From assembly GCF_002217285.1 (NCBI RefSeq), contig NZ_MUGW01000035.1:1-64000 (forward strand): a stretch of 64,000 nucleotides of DNA, read 5' to 3'. Under the pieces are notes generated by a model that saw only the letters and a program-made list of their open reading frames with translations, was not told the DNA's origin and searched no databases. The translations under genes were made by a program, and so were the position numbers. Source of the DNA: Flavobacterium hercynium. GTDB lineage: Bacteria; Bacteroidota; Bacteroidia; Flavobacteriales; Flavobacteriaceae. The stretch's first letter is position 1. Each line of letters opens with the position of its first letter. Below, one piece after another: positions 31,545-40,743 of this stretch.

Positions 31545-32291
31545 ATGAAAAAAAAAGTATATTTTGCTTCTGATCAGCATTTTGGAGCACCGACTGCTGA
31601 GTTGAGTATGCCTCGTGAACAAAAATTTGTGGCGTGGTTAGATGTCGTGAAACACGATGCAGAAGCGATCTTTTTATTAGGTGATTTATTTGATTTTTGG
31701 TTTGAGTACAAAACCGTTGTACCAAAAGGTTTCGTACGTGTTTTAGGTAAATTGGCTGAGCTTCGTGACAGTGGAATTCCAATTTACTTTTTTGTTGGGA
31801 ATCATGATTTATGGATGGACGATTATTTTGAAAAAGAATTGAATATTCCGGTGTATCACGATAACAAAGAATTTACGTTTAACGGAAAGACCTTTTTGAT
31901 TGGCCACGGCGACGGAAAAGGACCTGGAGACAAAGGATATAAGCGAATGAAAAAGGTGTTTACAAATCCGTTTTCGAAATGGCTTTTCCGCTGGCTGCAT
32001 CCTGATGTTGGTGTAAGTCTGGCACAATATCTATCGGTTAAAAATAAACTGATTTCAGGCGATGAAGATGTGAAGTTTTTAGGAGAAGAAAACGAATGGT
32101 TGGTTTTGTACGCCAAACGTAAGCTCGAAACCAAACATTACAATTACTTTATTTTTGGACATCGTCATTTACCCATGATTATTCCTGTTGGAGAAGATTC
32201 CAATTATGTAAATCTGGGAGATTGGATTGGCTATTTTACGTATGGTGTTTTTGACGGAGAAACTTTTGAGCTTCAAAAATTCGAACAATAA
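31545..32291 (+). CDS. lpxH: UDP-2,3-diacylglucosamine diphosphatase
   Basis: A 248-residue metallophosphoesterase of lipid A synthesis that cleaves UDP-2,3-diacylglucosamine to lipid X and UMP. All metal motifs are visible: SDQHFGAP (residues 9-16), LLGDLFDFWFEY, GNHDLWM, GHGDGKGPGD and a late GHRHLP. Length fits. It shares only a 12-bp gap with a convergent cytochrome gene. It is preceded by a long degenerate repeat, so its promoter is hard to place. Confidence 0.93.
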   Translation: MKKKVYFASDQHFGAPTAELSMPREQKFVAWLDVVKHDAEAIFLLGDLFDFWFEYKTVVPKGFVRVLGKLAELRDSGIPIYFFVGNHDLWMDDYFEKELNIPVYHDNKEFTFNGKTFLIGHGDGKGPGDKGYKRMKKVFTNPFSKWLFRWLHPDVGVSLAQYLSVKNKLISGDEDVKFLGEENEWLVLYAKRKLETKHYNYFIFGHRHLPMIIPVGEDSNYVNLGDWIGYFTYGVFDGETFELQKFEQ

Positions 32292-32303
32292 ACATTTCAA
32301 AAT

Positions 32304-33512
32304 TTACTTCTTATTCGGTGGATAAACTGCTATTTTGTGTGTTCTTAAGGAATAACTCGACATTGCACCACCATTTGATTTCTGAAAACGTATTGCCTTA
32401 GAATCCTGTTTTGGCATGTGACATTCTACACAATTCGTAAGCAAAGATTTTCCTGCTGTTTTTATTGTTGCAGGTGTATGCTCTATGCCTTGATGGCAAC
32501 TAATACACATTGACGAATAAGTAGCCAGATTTTTGGAAGCATCTTCATGCGGATTGTGACAAGTCATACAATCCATAGCTTCACTTTTCTTAAAACATTT
32601 ACTCTGAGCAAGTAAACCTAATTGATTTCCGTGCACATCATAATTAATGCTGTCATTCGAAGCAGGAACTCCTCTAAAATAATTTAACAAATCATCACCG
32701 GGTTTGTACTGAAAACGCGATTTTATCTTTAGTTTATCATTTCCAGAATGACATATTGCACAGGCATCTATTCTTTGCTGTCTTTTTAAATCTTTAAAAG
32801 CAACAATGTTTTGGGCTTTTTTAAGATCAGGAAATTTTAAATGCGTTCTAACATGTTGTTTGGCTGGTCCGTGGCAACGTTCACAGTCGATTCCATAAAT
32901 AAGCGTTCTTTTGCTCATGAAATCTTCGACTTCCATCGTCATAAAAGTAATGCTGTCGGAACTTGTTGTAACATACCTGCTGGCAATGTTGGAACTATGA
33001 CAGCCAAAACATTCTTTGTCTATTTGTCTTTCGAAATTAGGAACCGTAGCCGAATAACCAGGACTTGTTGCCCAATCATTTATTGATTTGTAATAGGAAA
33101 TAGGTAATTCAAAAGTATAGTGGTTTTTCCAGTACGCGCTTGTTTGTGCATGTTTGATCCCAAACAGAATTTCGAACGGATAAGCCTGAACTTCTTTTCC
33201 GTTTTTGTACAAAACCTGATACAATGTATCTCTGCGTTCTTCCATCACCAATTTGGTGTTCGCATCATAGACAAAAGTATTTTTGCCATTTTTAAAATGA
33301 CCTAAGATGTTTTCTTTGGTTGCGGGAGAAGAAGCTTTGAAATGGGAGCTATGAAAAGCAGATTCAGATTGTATTTTATGGCATTGAATACAGCTTTCAG
33401 AACCAGCGTAATCAGTTCCGCGTGGATCAATGTAATTATCGGATTCCTTTTTACAACTTGTAAAAAGAATGATTAATGCCAATATGAAGAATAGAAATTT
33501 TGCTTTTTTCAT
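32304..33512 (-). CDS. Seven-haem c-type cytochrome lipoprotein
   Basis: A 402-residue exported lipoprotein (LFTSC lipobox, C20). Seven CxxCH haem sites are visible: CIQCH, CFGCH, CERCH, CAICH, CMTCH, CISCH and CVECH. The layout, with a first haem near the N-terminus followed by a gap of about 120 residues and then six clustered sites, is that of multihaem electron-transfer or reductase proteins. It stands alone: no quinol oxidase or nitrite-reductase partner is nearby. I cannot tell whether it is an enzyme or a wire. Confidence 0.9.
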   Translation of the reverse strand: MKKAKFLFFILALIILFTSCKKESDNYIDPRGTDYAGSESCIQCHKIQSESAFHSSHFKASSPATKENILGHFKNGKNTFVYDANTKLVMEERRDTLYQVLYKNGKEVQAYPFEILFGIKHAQTSAYWKNHYTFELPISYYKSINDWATSPGYSATVPNFERQIDKECFGCHSSNIASRYVTTSSDSITFMTMEVEDFMSKRTLIYGIDCERCHGPAKQHVRTHLKFPDLKKAQNIVAFKDLKRQQRIDACAICHSGNDKLKIKSRFQYKPGDDLLNYFRGVPASNDSINYDVHGNQLGLLAQSKCFKKSEAMDCMTCHNPHEDASKNLATYSSMCISCHQGIEHTPATIKTAGKSLLTNCVECHMPKQDSKAIRFQKSNGGAMSSYSLRTHKIAVYPPNKK

Positions 33513-33592
33513 TGCTGTAAATATACTTGTTTTTGTAGGAAAACAAAATATATTTCAATAATGAAAAAAGAAATCCAAAATGTTCAGTAAGT

Positions 33593-33949
33593 CTAGTTTA
33601 AACCCACTCCGTAAACGTATTCGTCTAAGTCAATTCTAAATAAAGAACCTTCTACCAAGTCTTTAATCGATTTTAATTCCGTCATAGAGACTGCAAGATC
33701 AATCTGACTGCAAGGTGTTTTAAGTAAAAATTTATGGCAGGAATGTTTTAATTCGCAAGCTTCACAACAAGTATTGTCAAGAATACTGTCCTCAATTAAA
33801 GAACAAAACTGGTTTAGTTCCTGAACAGTAAAATAAAAACCGGTTTCCTTAAAAACCAATTGCACTTTATCAAGGATAGTTTCTTTTCCGGTTTTCCAGT
33901 AAAAGGCGATTCCGAAATTATTATGATATATCTGCTCTATTTCTCTCAT
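33593..33949 (-). CDS. Small cysteine-rich protein of unknown function
   Basis: A 118-residue cytosolic protein without signal peptide. Six cysteines are clustered at 49, 61, 62, 65, 71 and 80 (around CCEACELKHSC and TPC), a spacing that could hold an iron-sulfur cluster or zinc. The start TATATTTG-type box on the minus strand at 33970-33977 is an exact -7 match, which supports expression. I do not recognise the family. Confidence 0.7.
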   Translation of the reverse strand: MREIEQIYHNNFGIAFYWKTGKETILDKVQLVFKETGFYFTVQELNQFCSLIEDSILDNTCCEACELKHSCHKFLLKTPCSQIDLAVSMTELKSIKDLVEGSLFRIDLDEYVYGVGLN

Positions 33950-33969
33950 TGCAAAATTTTTTATTCCAA

Positions 33970-33977
33970 CAAATATA
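33970..33977 (-). promoter_or_regulatory. -7 element TATATTTG for the cysteine-rich protein
   Basis: An exact TAnnTTTG match on the minus strand, 20 bp before the start codon. No good -33 box. Confidence 0.35.
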
Positions 33978-34033
33978 AATATTATTTATATTAATTCTAA
34001 ATAAAAAATTCATAAAAATATCAAAAAATGTTA

Positions 34034-34951
34034 TTAAAACCACTTTTTCAATTGGGCTAAAAATTGATTTTGCTGGTCTACGAATAAATAATGAGAGCAA
34101 TTTTCAAGCAAAACAAAATGGTTCTGCCCTGCAATGGTTTCAATTGAGTGGAGCTGTTTGGTAGAAAATACGCCATCTTCTTTACCGTAAATAGCATAAA
34201 TAGGGATTCCGTTTTCTTTTATTTTACGAAGTACAGGTTGCGTATCGATATTGTTTCGGCTTTCATTTTGATAAAAAAGCAAGGGAGCATTTTTATTTCG
34301 GATGTTGGTTTTGCCAAAAATACTTGTCTCATAATCCTGATACAGTTTTTTTGAAGCTTCCGTTGGGTTTGGCATTTTAAAATATCCATTTTCACCCGCG
34401 AGATTGTAACATTGTTTTCTGTAATCGGCTGAATTTTTATCTAATTGTGCAACAGCTTGTATTTTAGAAAGCATTTCCTGATTCAGATTGTCCGTATATT
34501 TTTTTGTCAAAGAATTTAAAATATGATCGTACGTTTCCTGTTGAGAGAAAAGAGCTGCCGTCAAAACGAGTGCACTGACACGTTCAGGATATTTTTCGGT
34601 ATAAAGTGTTGCCACTAAACCGCCAAAACTATGCCCCATTATAATCGCTTTCTTTAAATGTTCGTCTTTATAAATGGTATTTAAATCCTGAAAAGCTTCT
34701 TCGTACGTAAATGTTGCATTAGGATCAACGGATCTTCCTTCGCCTCTGCGATCGTACACAAGAACATAAAAACCTTTGTCTGCTAATTTCTGAGCCGTTG
34801 TACCTTCAAATAAAGTAGCATTTCCGCTTGGTCCGCCGTGAATAAAAATGAGGGCTTTATTGGCTTTGTTTCCGTATGTCTTTACGTAAAGATGCTGACC
34901 ATTCATAAAAGAAAAAAGGATCAGAAAAGAAATCAATAGTAATCGCTTCAT
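34034..34951 (-). CDS. Exported alpha/beta hydrolase
   Basis: A 305-residue hydrolase with a signal peptide (about 1-18). The oxyanion motif is IFIHGGPSGNA, the nucleophile elbow is GHSFGG (about residues 106-111) and the His is near the C-terminus in ENCSHYLF. It resembles proline iminopeptidase-type hydrolases. The start codon directly abuts the stop of the MFS gene, so it is the last gene of the recJ-MFS-hydrolase operon. Substrate unknown. Confidence 0.87.
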   Translation of the reverse strand: MKRLLLISFLILFSFMNGQHLYVKTYGNKANKALIFIHGGPSGNATLFEGTTAQKLADKGFYVLVYDRRGEGRSVDPNATFTYEEAFQDLNTIYKDEHLKKAIIMGHSFGGLVATLYTEKYPERVSALVLTAALFSQQETYDHILNSLTKKYTDNLNQEMLSKIQAVAQLDKNSADYRKQCYNLAGENGYFKMPNPTEASKKLYQDYETSIFGKTNIRNKNAPLLFYQNESRNNIDTQPVLRKIKENGIPIYAIYGKEDGVFSTKQLHSIETIAGQNHFVLLENCSHYLFVDQQNQFLAQLKKWF

Positions 34952-36232
34952 TTACTCCATGTTTTGATGATCTTCCAAATCTTTTTGAAGGTCTAAGTTT
35001 CGGAATGTTGATGAGGTTACACCAGTTCCTAAAGCGGTTAAAAGCGTCATGCTTCCCCCAAAGATTACTGAAGTTACCGTTCCCATTAATTTCGCTGTTA
35101 AACCGCTTTCAAAAGCACCCAATTCGTTTGATGATCCCACAAACATAGAATTTACAGCTGCAACACGTCCGCGCATGTGATCCGGTGTTTTAAGTTGTAA
35201 AATCGTCTGACGAATAACAACCGAAATTCCGTCAGCTAGTCCGCTTAAGAATAAAGCCGCAACCGAAAGCCAGAAAATGGTGGAAACACCAAAAAGAATA
35301 ATAGACAAACCGAAAACAAATATGGCTCCCAAAAGTTTCATTCCTGCTTTTCTGTAAAGTGGAACGTAGGCTGAAATAATCATCGTAAGGAATGCACCAA
35401 TTGCAGGAGCTGCTCTTAGAATACCAAAACCTTGCGGGCCTACTTTTAAGATATCCTGAGCAAAGATTGGTAATAAAGCAACTGCACCACCAAAGAGTAC
35501 CGCAACCATGTCTAACGAAAGCACGCCAAGAATGGTTTTGTTATTGAAGACAAATTTTAATCCTTCTTTTAAACTTTCCATTACGGGTTCGCCGATTTTA
35601 GGATTAAGAATTGGTTTTGTACTGATCTGCGATAAAGCAATTAACGCAAATAACGAACAGGCAAAAACAGAACACATTGACCAGTGAACGCCAATAAAGT
35701 TAATGGAGAATCCTGCAATTGCAGGTCCTAAAACTGAACCAATCTGCGAAACAGAGCTACTCCATGTTGCCGCGTTGGGATATACTTTTTTAGGTACGAT
35801 TAAAGATAAAAGAGAAAATATAGTTGGACCAAGAAAGGCACGAACTAATCCGCCCAGAAAAACCAAAAAGTAAATTGAATATAAAATTGCATTAGTGGTT
35901 AAACCGCTAACAACTCTTGGCCACGTTAGCAAAAACAATCCAAAACTAATGACCGAAAAACCAAGTATACATTTTATCAATAATCCTTTTTTCTCTCTTT
36001 GGTCGACCATGTGTCCGGCAAATAATGCCATGGAAACAGCCGGAATAACTTCCATTAAACCAATAAGTCCTAACGAAAGCGGATTTTTGGTAATGCTATA
36101 TACTTCCCATTCAATTACAATGAATTGCATCGACCAGGCAAAGACCATCGCAAAACGTAATAATAAAAACACATTAAATTCTTTATAACGTAATGCCTGA
36201 TAAGGATCTCGTTTATTGGTTTTAGTTGTCAT
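34952..36232 (-). CDS. MFS transporter (drug-efflux type)
   Basis: A 426-residue major facilitator protein with 12 predicted helices and a loop between helices 6 and 7 (around KPILNPKIGEPVMESLKEG). The MFS signature region is visible after helix 2 (AGHMVDQREKKGLL, the usual G-x3-D-R-x-G-R-like loop). It resembles the MFS_3/enterobactin-exporter-like group, and drug export is a guess. It overlaps recJ by 11 bp and abuts the hydrolase, so it is co-transcribed with both. Confidence 0.88.
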   Translation of the reverse strand: MTTKTNKRDPYQALRYKEFNVFLLLRFAMVFAWSMQFIVIEWEVYSITKNPLSLGLIGLMEVIPAVSMALFAGHMVDQREKKGLLIKCILGFSVISFGLFLLTWPRVVSGLTTNAILYSIYFLVFLGGLVRAFLGPTIFSLLSLIVPKKVYPNAATWSSSVSQIGSVLGPAIAGFSINFIGVHWSMCSVFACSLFALIALSQISTKPILNPKIGEPVMESLKEGLKFVFNNKTILGVLSLDMVAVLFGGAVALLPIFAQDILKVGPQGFGILRAAPAIGAFLTMIISAYVPLYRKAGMKLLGAIFVFGLSIILFGVSTIFWLSVAALFLSGLADGISVVIRQTILQLKTPDHMRGRVAAVNSMFVGSSNELGAFESGLTAKLMGTVTSVIFGGSMTLLTALGTGVTSSTFRNLDLQKDLEDHQNME

Positions 36233-37922
36233 TTGTTCGAATATCTTTAAGCATGAGTTGAGTAGAAACAGTTCCGTTCCATTCGTTTTCTGATAATGAA
36301 TACGCTAATTGAAAAGGATTTTGATCCTTTGCAAGATCTAGTTTTTTTCCAAGGCCAAAACCAATGGCAGCAATCCCGTCTGAATTATTTTGTTTTACAA
36401 AAAGTCTCAAATGTTCTTCATCTGCACCTAACGTTTTAGCGTAACCTGTGTCTTTTACGTTTTTAGTCATAAAAACAGGCGTCATATTTAGTGGTCCAAA
36501 AGGTTCAAATTGTTTTAAGATTCGGGTAAATTTTGGTGTTATATCACTAAAATTAATTTCAGCGTCGACTTCTATTTCAGGAGTTCGCATTTCAGGCAAA
36601 ATAGTTTCTGAAACTTGTTTTTCAAAAGCTTTTTTAAAAATAGGATAGTTTTCAGGTTTTATGGTCATTCCAGCTGCATACATGTGTCCTCCAAATTGTT
36701 CCAGATGTTCAGCGCAGGCATCTAAGGCATTGTAAACATCAAATCCTTTTACAGATCGTGCCGAAGCCGCATATTTGTCACCACTTTTGGTAAAAACTAA
36801 AGTAGGACGATAATAGGTCTCAATTAATCTTGAAGCAACAATTCCAATAACACCTTTGTGCCAGTCTTCCTGGAAAACAACAGTGGAGAAACGATCTTCT
36901 TCGCTATTGGTTATAATTTGCTGAAAAGCTTCTTTGGTAATTTGTTTGTCCAGATCCTTTCGGTCTGAATTGTATTTTTCAATTTCAGAAGCGAATTGCT
37001 GTGCTTGTTCAAAATTAAATTCGGTTAACAATTCAACCGCATGATTACCGTGTTTAATTCTTCCCGCAGCGTTTATTCGTGGTGAAATGATAAAAACGAC
37101 ATCCGTAATATCGAGTGTTTTCTTTTTTACCTGATGAACCAAAGCTTTAATTCCGGGTCTCGGATCTGAGTTGATGACCTGAAGTCCAAAATAAGCCAAA
37201 ACTCTGTTTTCACCTGTGATCGGTACAATATCTGCTGCAATTGCTGTAGCGACTAAATCCAAATACGGAACTAAATCCTGTATGGTTTCATTTCGATTGC
37301 GTCCTAAAGCCTGAATAAGTTTAAAACCCACACCGCAACCGCACAATTCATCGTAAGGATAAAAGCAATCATCTCTTTTTGGGTCCAAAATGGCGACTGC
37401 ATTCGGAAGTGATTCTCCGGGTCTGTGGTGATCACAAACAATAAAATCAATGTTTTTTGATTTTGCGTAAGCAATATGATCTATGGATTTGATACCGCAG
37501 TCTAAAGCGATAATCAACGAAAATTCGTTGTCGTCTGCAAAGTCAATTCCTTTATAAGAGATTCCGTAACCTTCGTCGTAACGATCCGGAATATAAGTGG
37601 CAACATTGGGATAATACGATTTTAAATACGAAGAAACCAAAGAAACCGCTGTTGTTCCGTCGACATCATAATCACCAAAAACTAAGATGTTTTCCTCGTT
37701 TCGAATAGCCGTTTCAATTCGGTCAACAGCTTTATGCATGTCTTTCATCAAAAAAGGATCATGAAGATGCTCTAATGATGGACGAAAGAAATTCTTAGCC
37801 TGATCAAAGGTTTCGATGCCACGCTGAATTAAAAGTGTTGCTACAAAATCTTCTACATTCAAGGCCTGTGCTAAATGTTTGATTTTATCTTCAGAAGGTT
37901 TTGTTTTTAATTTCCAGCGCAT
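36222..37922 (-). CDS. recJ: Single-stranded-DNA exonuclease RecJ
   Basis: A 566-residue DHH-family 5'-3' exonuclease of recombination and repair. Motifs: FGDYDVDGT at 82-90, metal-site DHH at 164-166 (VCDHHRPGE), and the late GGHMYAAGMT (DHHA1 GGHxxAAG). Length is standard. It heads an operon with an MFS transporter and a hydrolase, which is not a functional link I can explain. The promoter is not clear; the upstream gap is filled by degenerate repeats. Confidence 0.95.
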   Translation of the reverse strand: MRWKLKTKPSEDKIKHLAQALNVEDFVATLLIQRGIETFDQAKNFFRPSLEHLHDPFLMKDMHKAVDRIETAIRNEENILVFGDYDVDGTTAVSLVSSYLKSYYPNVATYIPDRYDEGYGISYKGIDFADDNEFSLIIALDCGIKSIDHIAYAKSKNIDFIVCDHHRPGESLPNAVAILDPKRDDCFYPYDELCGCGVGFKLIQALGRNRNETIQDLVPYLDLVATAIAADIVPITGENRVLAYFGLQVINSDPRPGIKALVHQVKKKTLDITDVVFIISPRINAAGRIKHGNHAVELLTEFNFEQAQQFASEIEKYNSDRKDLDKQITKEAFQQIITNSEEDRFSTVVFQEDWHKGVIGIVASRLIETYYRPTLVFTKSGDKYAASARSVKGFDVYNALDACAEHLEQFGGHMYAAGMTIKPENYPIFKKAFEKQVSETILPEMRTPEIEVDAEINFSDITPKFTRILKQFEPFGPLNMTPVFMTKNVKDTGYAKTLGADEEHLRLFVKQNNSDGIAAIGFGLGKKLDLAKDQNPFQLAYSLSENEWNGTVSTQLMLKDIRTNDN

Positions 37923-37934
37923 TTTTATTTGATT

Positions 37935-38100
37935 GGCTTTAAAATTTTAGATTTCAGACTTTAGATTTTAGATTCATGAAATCGTTTAATTGGGATGTTT
38001 TTCTTGCTGTTCTCAGTATTTCTAATTATTAGATTTTTTGAAGATTTTAAATAAGACAATAAAGCTCAAAAAATTTAAAATCTAAACTCTGAAATCTAAA
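37935..38100. repeat. Long imperfect inverted repeat of TCTAA words
   Basis: ttagatttcagactttagattttagatt near 37948-37975 is matched by aaaatctaaactctgaaatctaaaatc near 38075-38101, so the ends of the gap can pair over more than 20 bases. The centre is AT-rich without an ORF. It separates the HopJ-family gene from recJ. Confidence 0.55.
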
Positions 38101-38101
38101 A

Positions 38102-38446
38102 TCACTTAACTTCAAGTGCATTTCCTTCAAACTGAATTCCGTCCCAACCTGAAGTGATAAAATTTCTAATGTTTTGGTGATTTGTTCCGTTTGGATCTCC
38201 CAGAACTTCTTCAAAGTAAAAAGCGCCAAAGCAAGCTAACGTTTCTTCTTTGCTTAGATTTTGTAATTTGGCGAAAGAGAATAATTTGCAAGAACCTGAA
38301 TTTTCTCCGGCTGCATTATGTTGTGTTCCGTTTTGAAAAGCGGTAGGAGTAAAGTTGTAGTTTTCCTCAATTACGGCTATTGTTTCCGGGAATGTTATTT
38401 CGTTTGGTGTTTGTTTTACTTTTTCTAAAAAGGCTTGAATGCTCAT
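38102..38446 (-). CDS. HopJ-family protein (PF08888)
   Basis: A 114-residue protein of the HopJ type III effector family, recognised by FPETIAVIEENYNFTPTAF, FQNGTQHNAAGENSGSCK and CFGAFYFEEVLGDPNGTNH. The family name comes from a Pseudomonas effector, but most members are ordinary single genes in non-pathogens; there is no type III system here. No signal peptide. Function unknown. It is downstream of rsmI on the same strand (42 bp). Confidence 0.9.
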   Translation of the reverse strand: MSIQAFLEKVKQTPNEITFPETIAVIEENYNFTPTAFQNGTQHNAAGENSGSCKLFSFAKLQNLSKEETLACFGAFYFEEVLGDPNGTNHQNIRNFITSGWDGIQFEGNALEVK

Positions 38447-38488
38447 AATTTTAATCTTTCTTAATCTGTATTGAATTACAGAATGTTT

Positions 38489-39211
38489 TTATTCTTCATC
38501 ATCATCCTTCGAAAATTTACTTTTCTTAGGTTCTTTGGTTATTGTTTTTCCGGCTACGACTACGACAATTTCGCCACGTGGCGCCGTTTTTTCGAAATGG
38601 GCTAAAACTTCTTTGGCAGTTCCACGTACATTTTCTTCATGGAGTTTAGATAATTCACGCGAAACGCAAACCTGTCTGTCTTCTCCAAAATAGGTGATAA
38701 ACTCACTTAATGTCTTAACGAGTTTATGTGGAGAAACATACAGAATCATTGTTCTGGTTTCTTCGGCTAAAGCCAAAAATCGCGTTTGACGTCCTTTTTT
38801 ATCAGGCAGGAAACCTTCGAATATAAATTTATCGTTTGGTAATCCGCTGTTTACTAAAGCGGGAACAAAAGCTGTTGCACCCGGTAAACATTCTACTTCG
38901 ATTTTATTTTCAACACAGGCACGCGTCAATAAAAAGCCTGGATCTGAAATGGCAGGAGTTCCTGCGTCAGAAATCAGGGCAATGGTTTCACCTGCTTTTA
39001 AACGTGCTATTAAATTTTCTGTTGTTTTGTGCTCATTGTGCATGTGATGGCTGTGCATGTGCGTGCCGATTTCAAAATGCTTCAATAGTTTTCCACTCGT
39101 TCTGGTGTCTTCGGCCAAAATCAAATCGACTTCTTTCAGAATCCTAATCGCACGAAAAGTCATGTCTTCGAGATTGCCAATTGGCGTTGGAACGATATAT
39201 AATTTAGACAT
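38489..39211 (-). CDS. rsmI: 16S rRNA (cytidine(1402)-2'-O)-methyltransferase
   Basis: A 240-residue SAM-dependent methylase that modifies C1402 in the decoding centre. The family pattern is clear: MSKLYIVPTPIGNLEDMT, LAEDTRTSGKLLKH, SDAGTPAISDPG (SAM-binding) and LPGATAFVPALV. The C-terminal domain ends with a lysine/acid tail (KKSKFSKDDDEE). It is preceded by a duplicated CACGAATT-type repeat and followed by the HopJ-family gene. Confidence 0.95.
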   Translation of the reverse strand: MSKLYIVPTPIGNLEDMTFRAIRILKEVDLILAEDTRTSGKLLKHFEIGTHMHSHHMHNEHKTTENLIARLKAGETIALISDAGTPAISDPGFLLTRACVENKIEVECLPGATAFVPALVNSGLPNDKFIFEGFLPDKKGRQTRFLALAEETRTMILYVSPHKLVKTLSEFITYFGEDRQVCVSRELSKLHEENVRGTAKEVLAHFEKTAPRGEIVVVVAGKTITKEPKKSKFSKDDDEE

Positions 39212-39227
39212 ATTTTTTTAATGTTAT

Positions 39228-39421
39228 AACACGAATTTCACGAATTAGCACAAATTATAATTGCTTTTTAAATTTCACAAAGATTAATTCTTGTTAGTTC
39301 TTGAAGTTTATGAAATCAATTTTTTTAAATTTAAAACACGAATTTCACGAATTAGCACAGATTGTAATTGCTTTTAAATTTCACAAAGATTAATTCGTGT
39401 TAATTCGTGAAATTCGTGTTT
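39228..39421. repeat. Duplicated repeat with terminal inverted CACGAATT arms
   Basis: A unit of about 80-90 bp occurs twice (39231-39300 and 39334-39421). Each begins aacacgaatttcacgaatta, continues through aattgcttttTaaatttcac, and the second ends taattcgtgaaattcgtgtt, the inverse of its start. A related fragment lies near 19180-19200 (cacgaattcacgaattttt). No ORF. Confidence 0.7.
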
Positions 39422-40506
39422 TATGAAAATTTCTTCTCTACAATTCCCAAGAAACGCTCAGCATAATCGTCTTTTCCTTCCCAGTTGTTATAGTCAGGTT
39501 TTACCATTTCTTCAATAAAATCTTTTGCTTCCTGATAGTTGTCAAAAGTCAGTAACTGATTCAAAACACGACTGTAGTCTTCAGTACTGTTACTAAAAAG
39601 ATTTTTAGTAAAAGCAATTCTGTCATTTAGATCGATATGAAAACCTTTGGCTAGTTTTTCGTTTAGCGGAACCGTTTTTGGTTTCACAGGTTCTGTTACA
39701 GCCGTTTCTACTTCTGTTTTTTTCTCCTGAAATTCGTTTATTGCCGGAGTTGGAGTAGGGCTTACGTTTTCAAAACTCTCTACTTTTATAAATTGAGGAT
39801 CTGCGTAGTTGTTTCCTTTAATTCCAAGAATGTCTTCCAGAGAGAAAGATAAAGGTTCTTGTTTAGATGGTGTTTCTGTTTTTGGTGTTTCAACAACTTC
39901 TATTTCTTCAGCTGTTAATTCAAAAGCAGGTTTAAAATCAGGAATTGGTTTTAAATCGTTTGTTGTTCTAAACGAAAGTTCGTCAGCAATTTTGGTTTCT
40001 TCTTTAACTTCTTCCGGTGCTTCTTCAGATGTCTGTACTTCGATTTCAGCTACAGGAGTTGGAATCGTTTCTGTTACAGGTTCTGAGAATATCGTTGCCG
40101 GAATTTCAATTGGCGCGGCTTCTTGTACCGGTTCTACAATTTGATCTTCGGGAATAATTTCTATAGGAGTTGCTTCTATTGTTTCTTCTTTAATTTCCGC
40201 AACAGGTTCCGGTTCAGAAACAGTAGCAACAGGCGCTATTTCTTCTGTCACAACAGGTTCGTTAGCAGGAATTACAGTTGCAGCTGTTTCTTCAGTATCA
40301 AAAATAACAGCAAGTTCAGCGCTTATTTCACTATGATTGATGGTCGGTTTTACAGTATCGAAGTTTTCATCTACAAACTTAAGTATAGCTAGTTTTTCGT
40401 ATAATTTCTGCGTCTCAAGATACAATTGATTGATATCGGATTTATTTTTAAGCTTTAAAATTCGATGTGCAATGCTGATTAAATCGGCTTCCAATTTTTT
40501 TTTCAT
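39421..40506 (-). CDS. Unknown protein with long acidic low-complexity middle
   Basis: A 361-residue protein in three parts. A helical N-terminus (1-60, MKKKLEADLISIAHRILKLK) is followed by a Glu/Pro/Thr/Val-rich middle with repeated PVxEI/EPV words (about 70-260) that is likely disordered. A compact C-terminal domain (about 285-361) reads LAKGFHIDLNDRIAFTKNLF, then LLTFDNYQEAKDFIEEMV and RFLGIVEKKFS. The ends look conserved and the middle looks like a linker. No signal peptide or TM. It is divergent from tdk. Function unknown. Confidence 0.75.
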   Translation of the reverse strand: MKKKLEADLISIAHRILKLKNKSDINQLYLETQKLYEKLAILKFVDENFDTVKPTINHSEISAELAVIFDTEETAATVIPANEPVVTEEIAPVATVSEPEPVAEIKEETIEATPIEIIPEDQIVEPVQEAAPIEIPATIFSEPVTETIPTPVAEIEVQTSEEAPEEVKEETKIADELSFRTTNDLKPIPDFKPAFELTAEEIEVVETPKTETPSKQEPLSFSLEDILGIKGNNYADPQFIKVESFENVSPTPTPAINEFQEKKTEVETAVTEPVKPKTVPLNEKLAKGFHIDLNDRIAFTKNLFSNSTEDYSRVLNQLLTFDNYQEAKDFIEEMVKPDYNNWEGKDDYAERFLGIVEKKFS

Positions 40507-40622
40507 AACAGTTGAAATTATAGTGAATACGGTATTTTAGTATGTTTTGTGTTGAATGTCTTTATTTTCGGCAGAAATCAAAGCGGTAAATTTTTATTTC
40601 TGTTAATAAGCGTTCGCGAATC

Positions 40623-40651
40623 TTTGATTTGATAAAAATTTTCTACTTTTG
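40623..40651 (+). promoter_or_regulatory. Promoter TTTG-N17-TACTTTTG for tdk
   Basis: TTTG at 40623-40626 and TACTTTTG at 40644-40651 are 17 bp apart, a full consensus match. Transcription would start near 40658, giving a leader of about 85 nt for the ATG at 40744. Confidence 0.6.
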
Positions 40652-40743
40652 AAAAACGTTAAAAACAGTAATTTTTGACGCCAATTTTATTACCAGTACA
40701 AAGTAATAAAAACTATTCATCTTTAAAGGTAGAAAAATACAAA

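Noticed and set aside
38102..38446. Type III secretion effector because of the HopJ name
   Set aside because: The family is widespread in non-pathogens and no type III genes are present; it was kept as a family name only.
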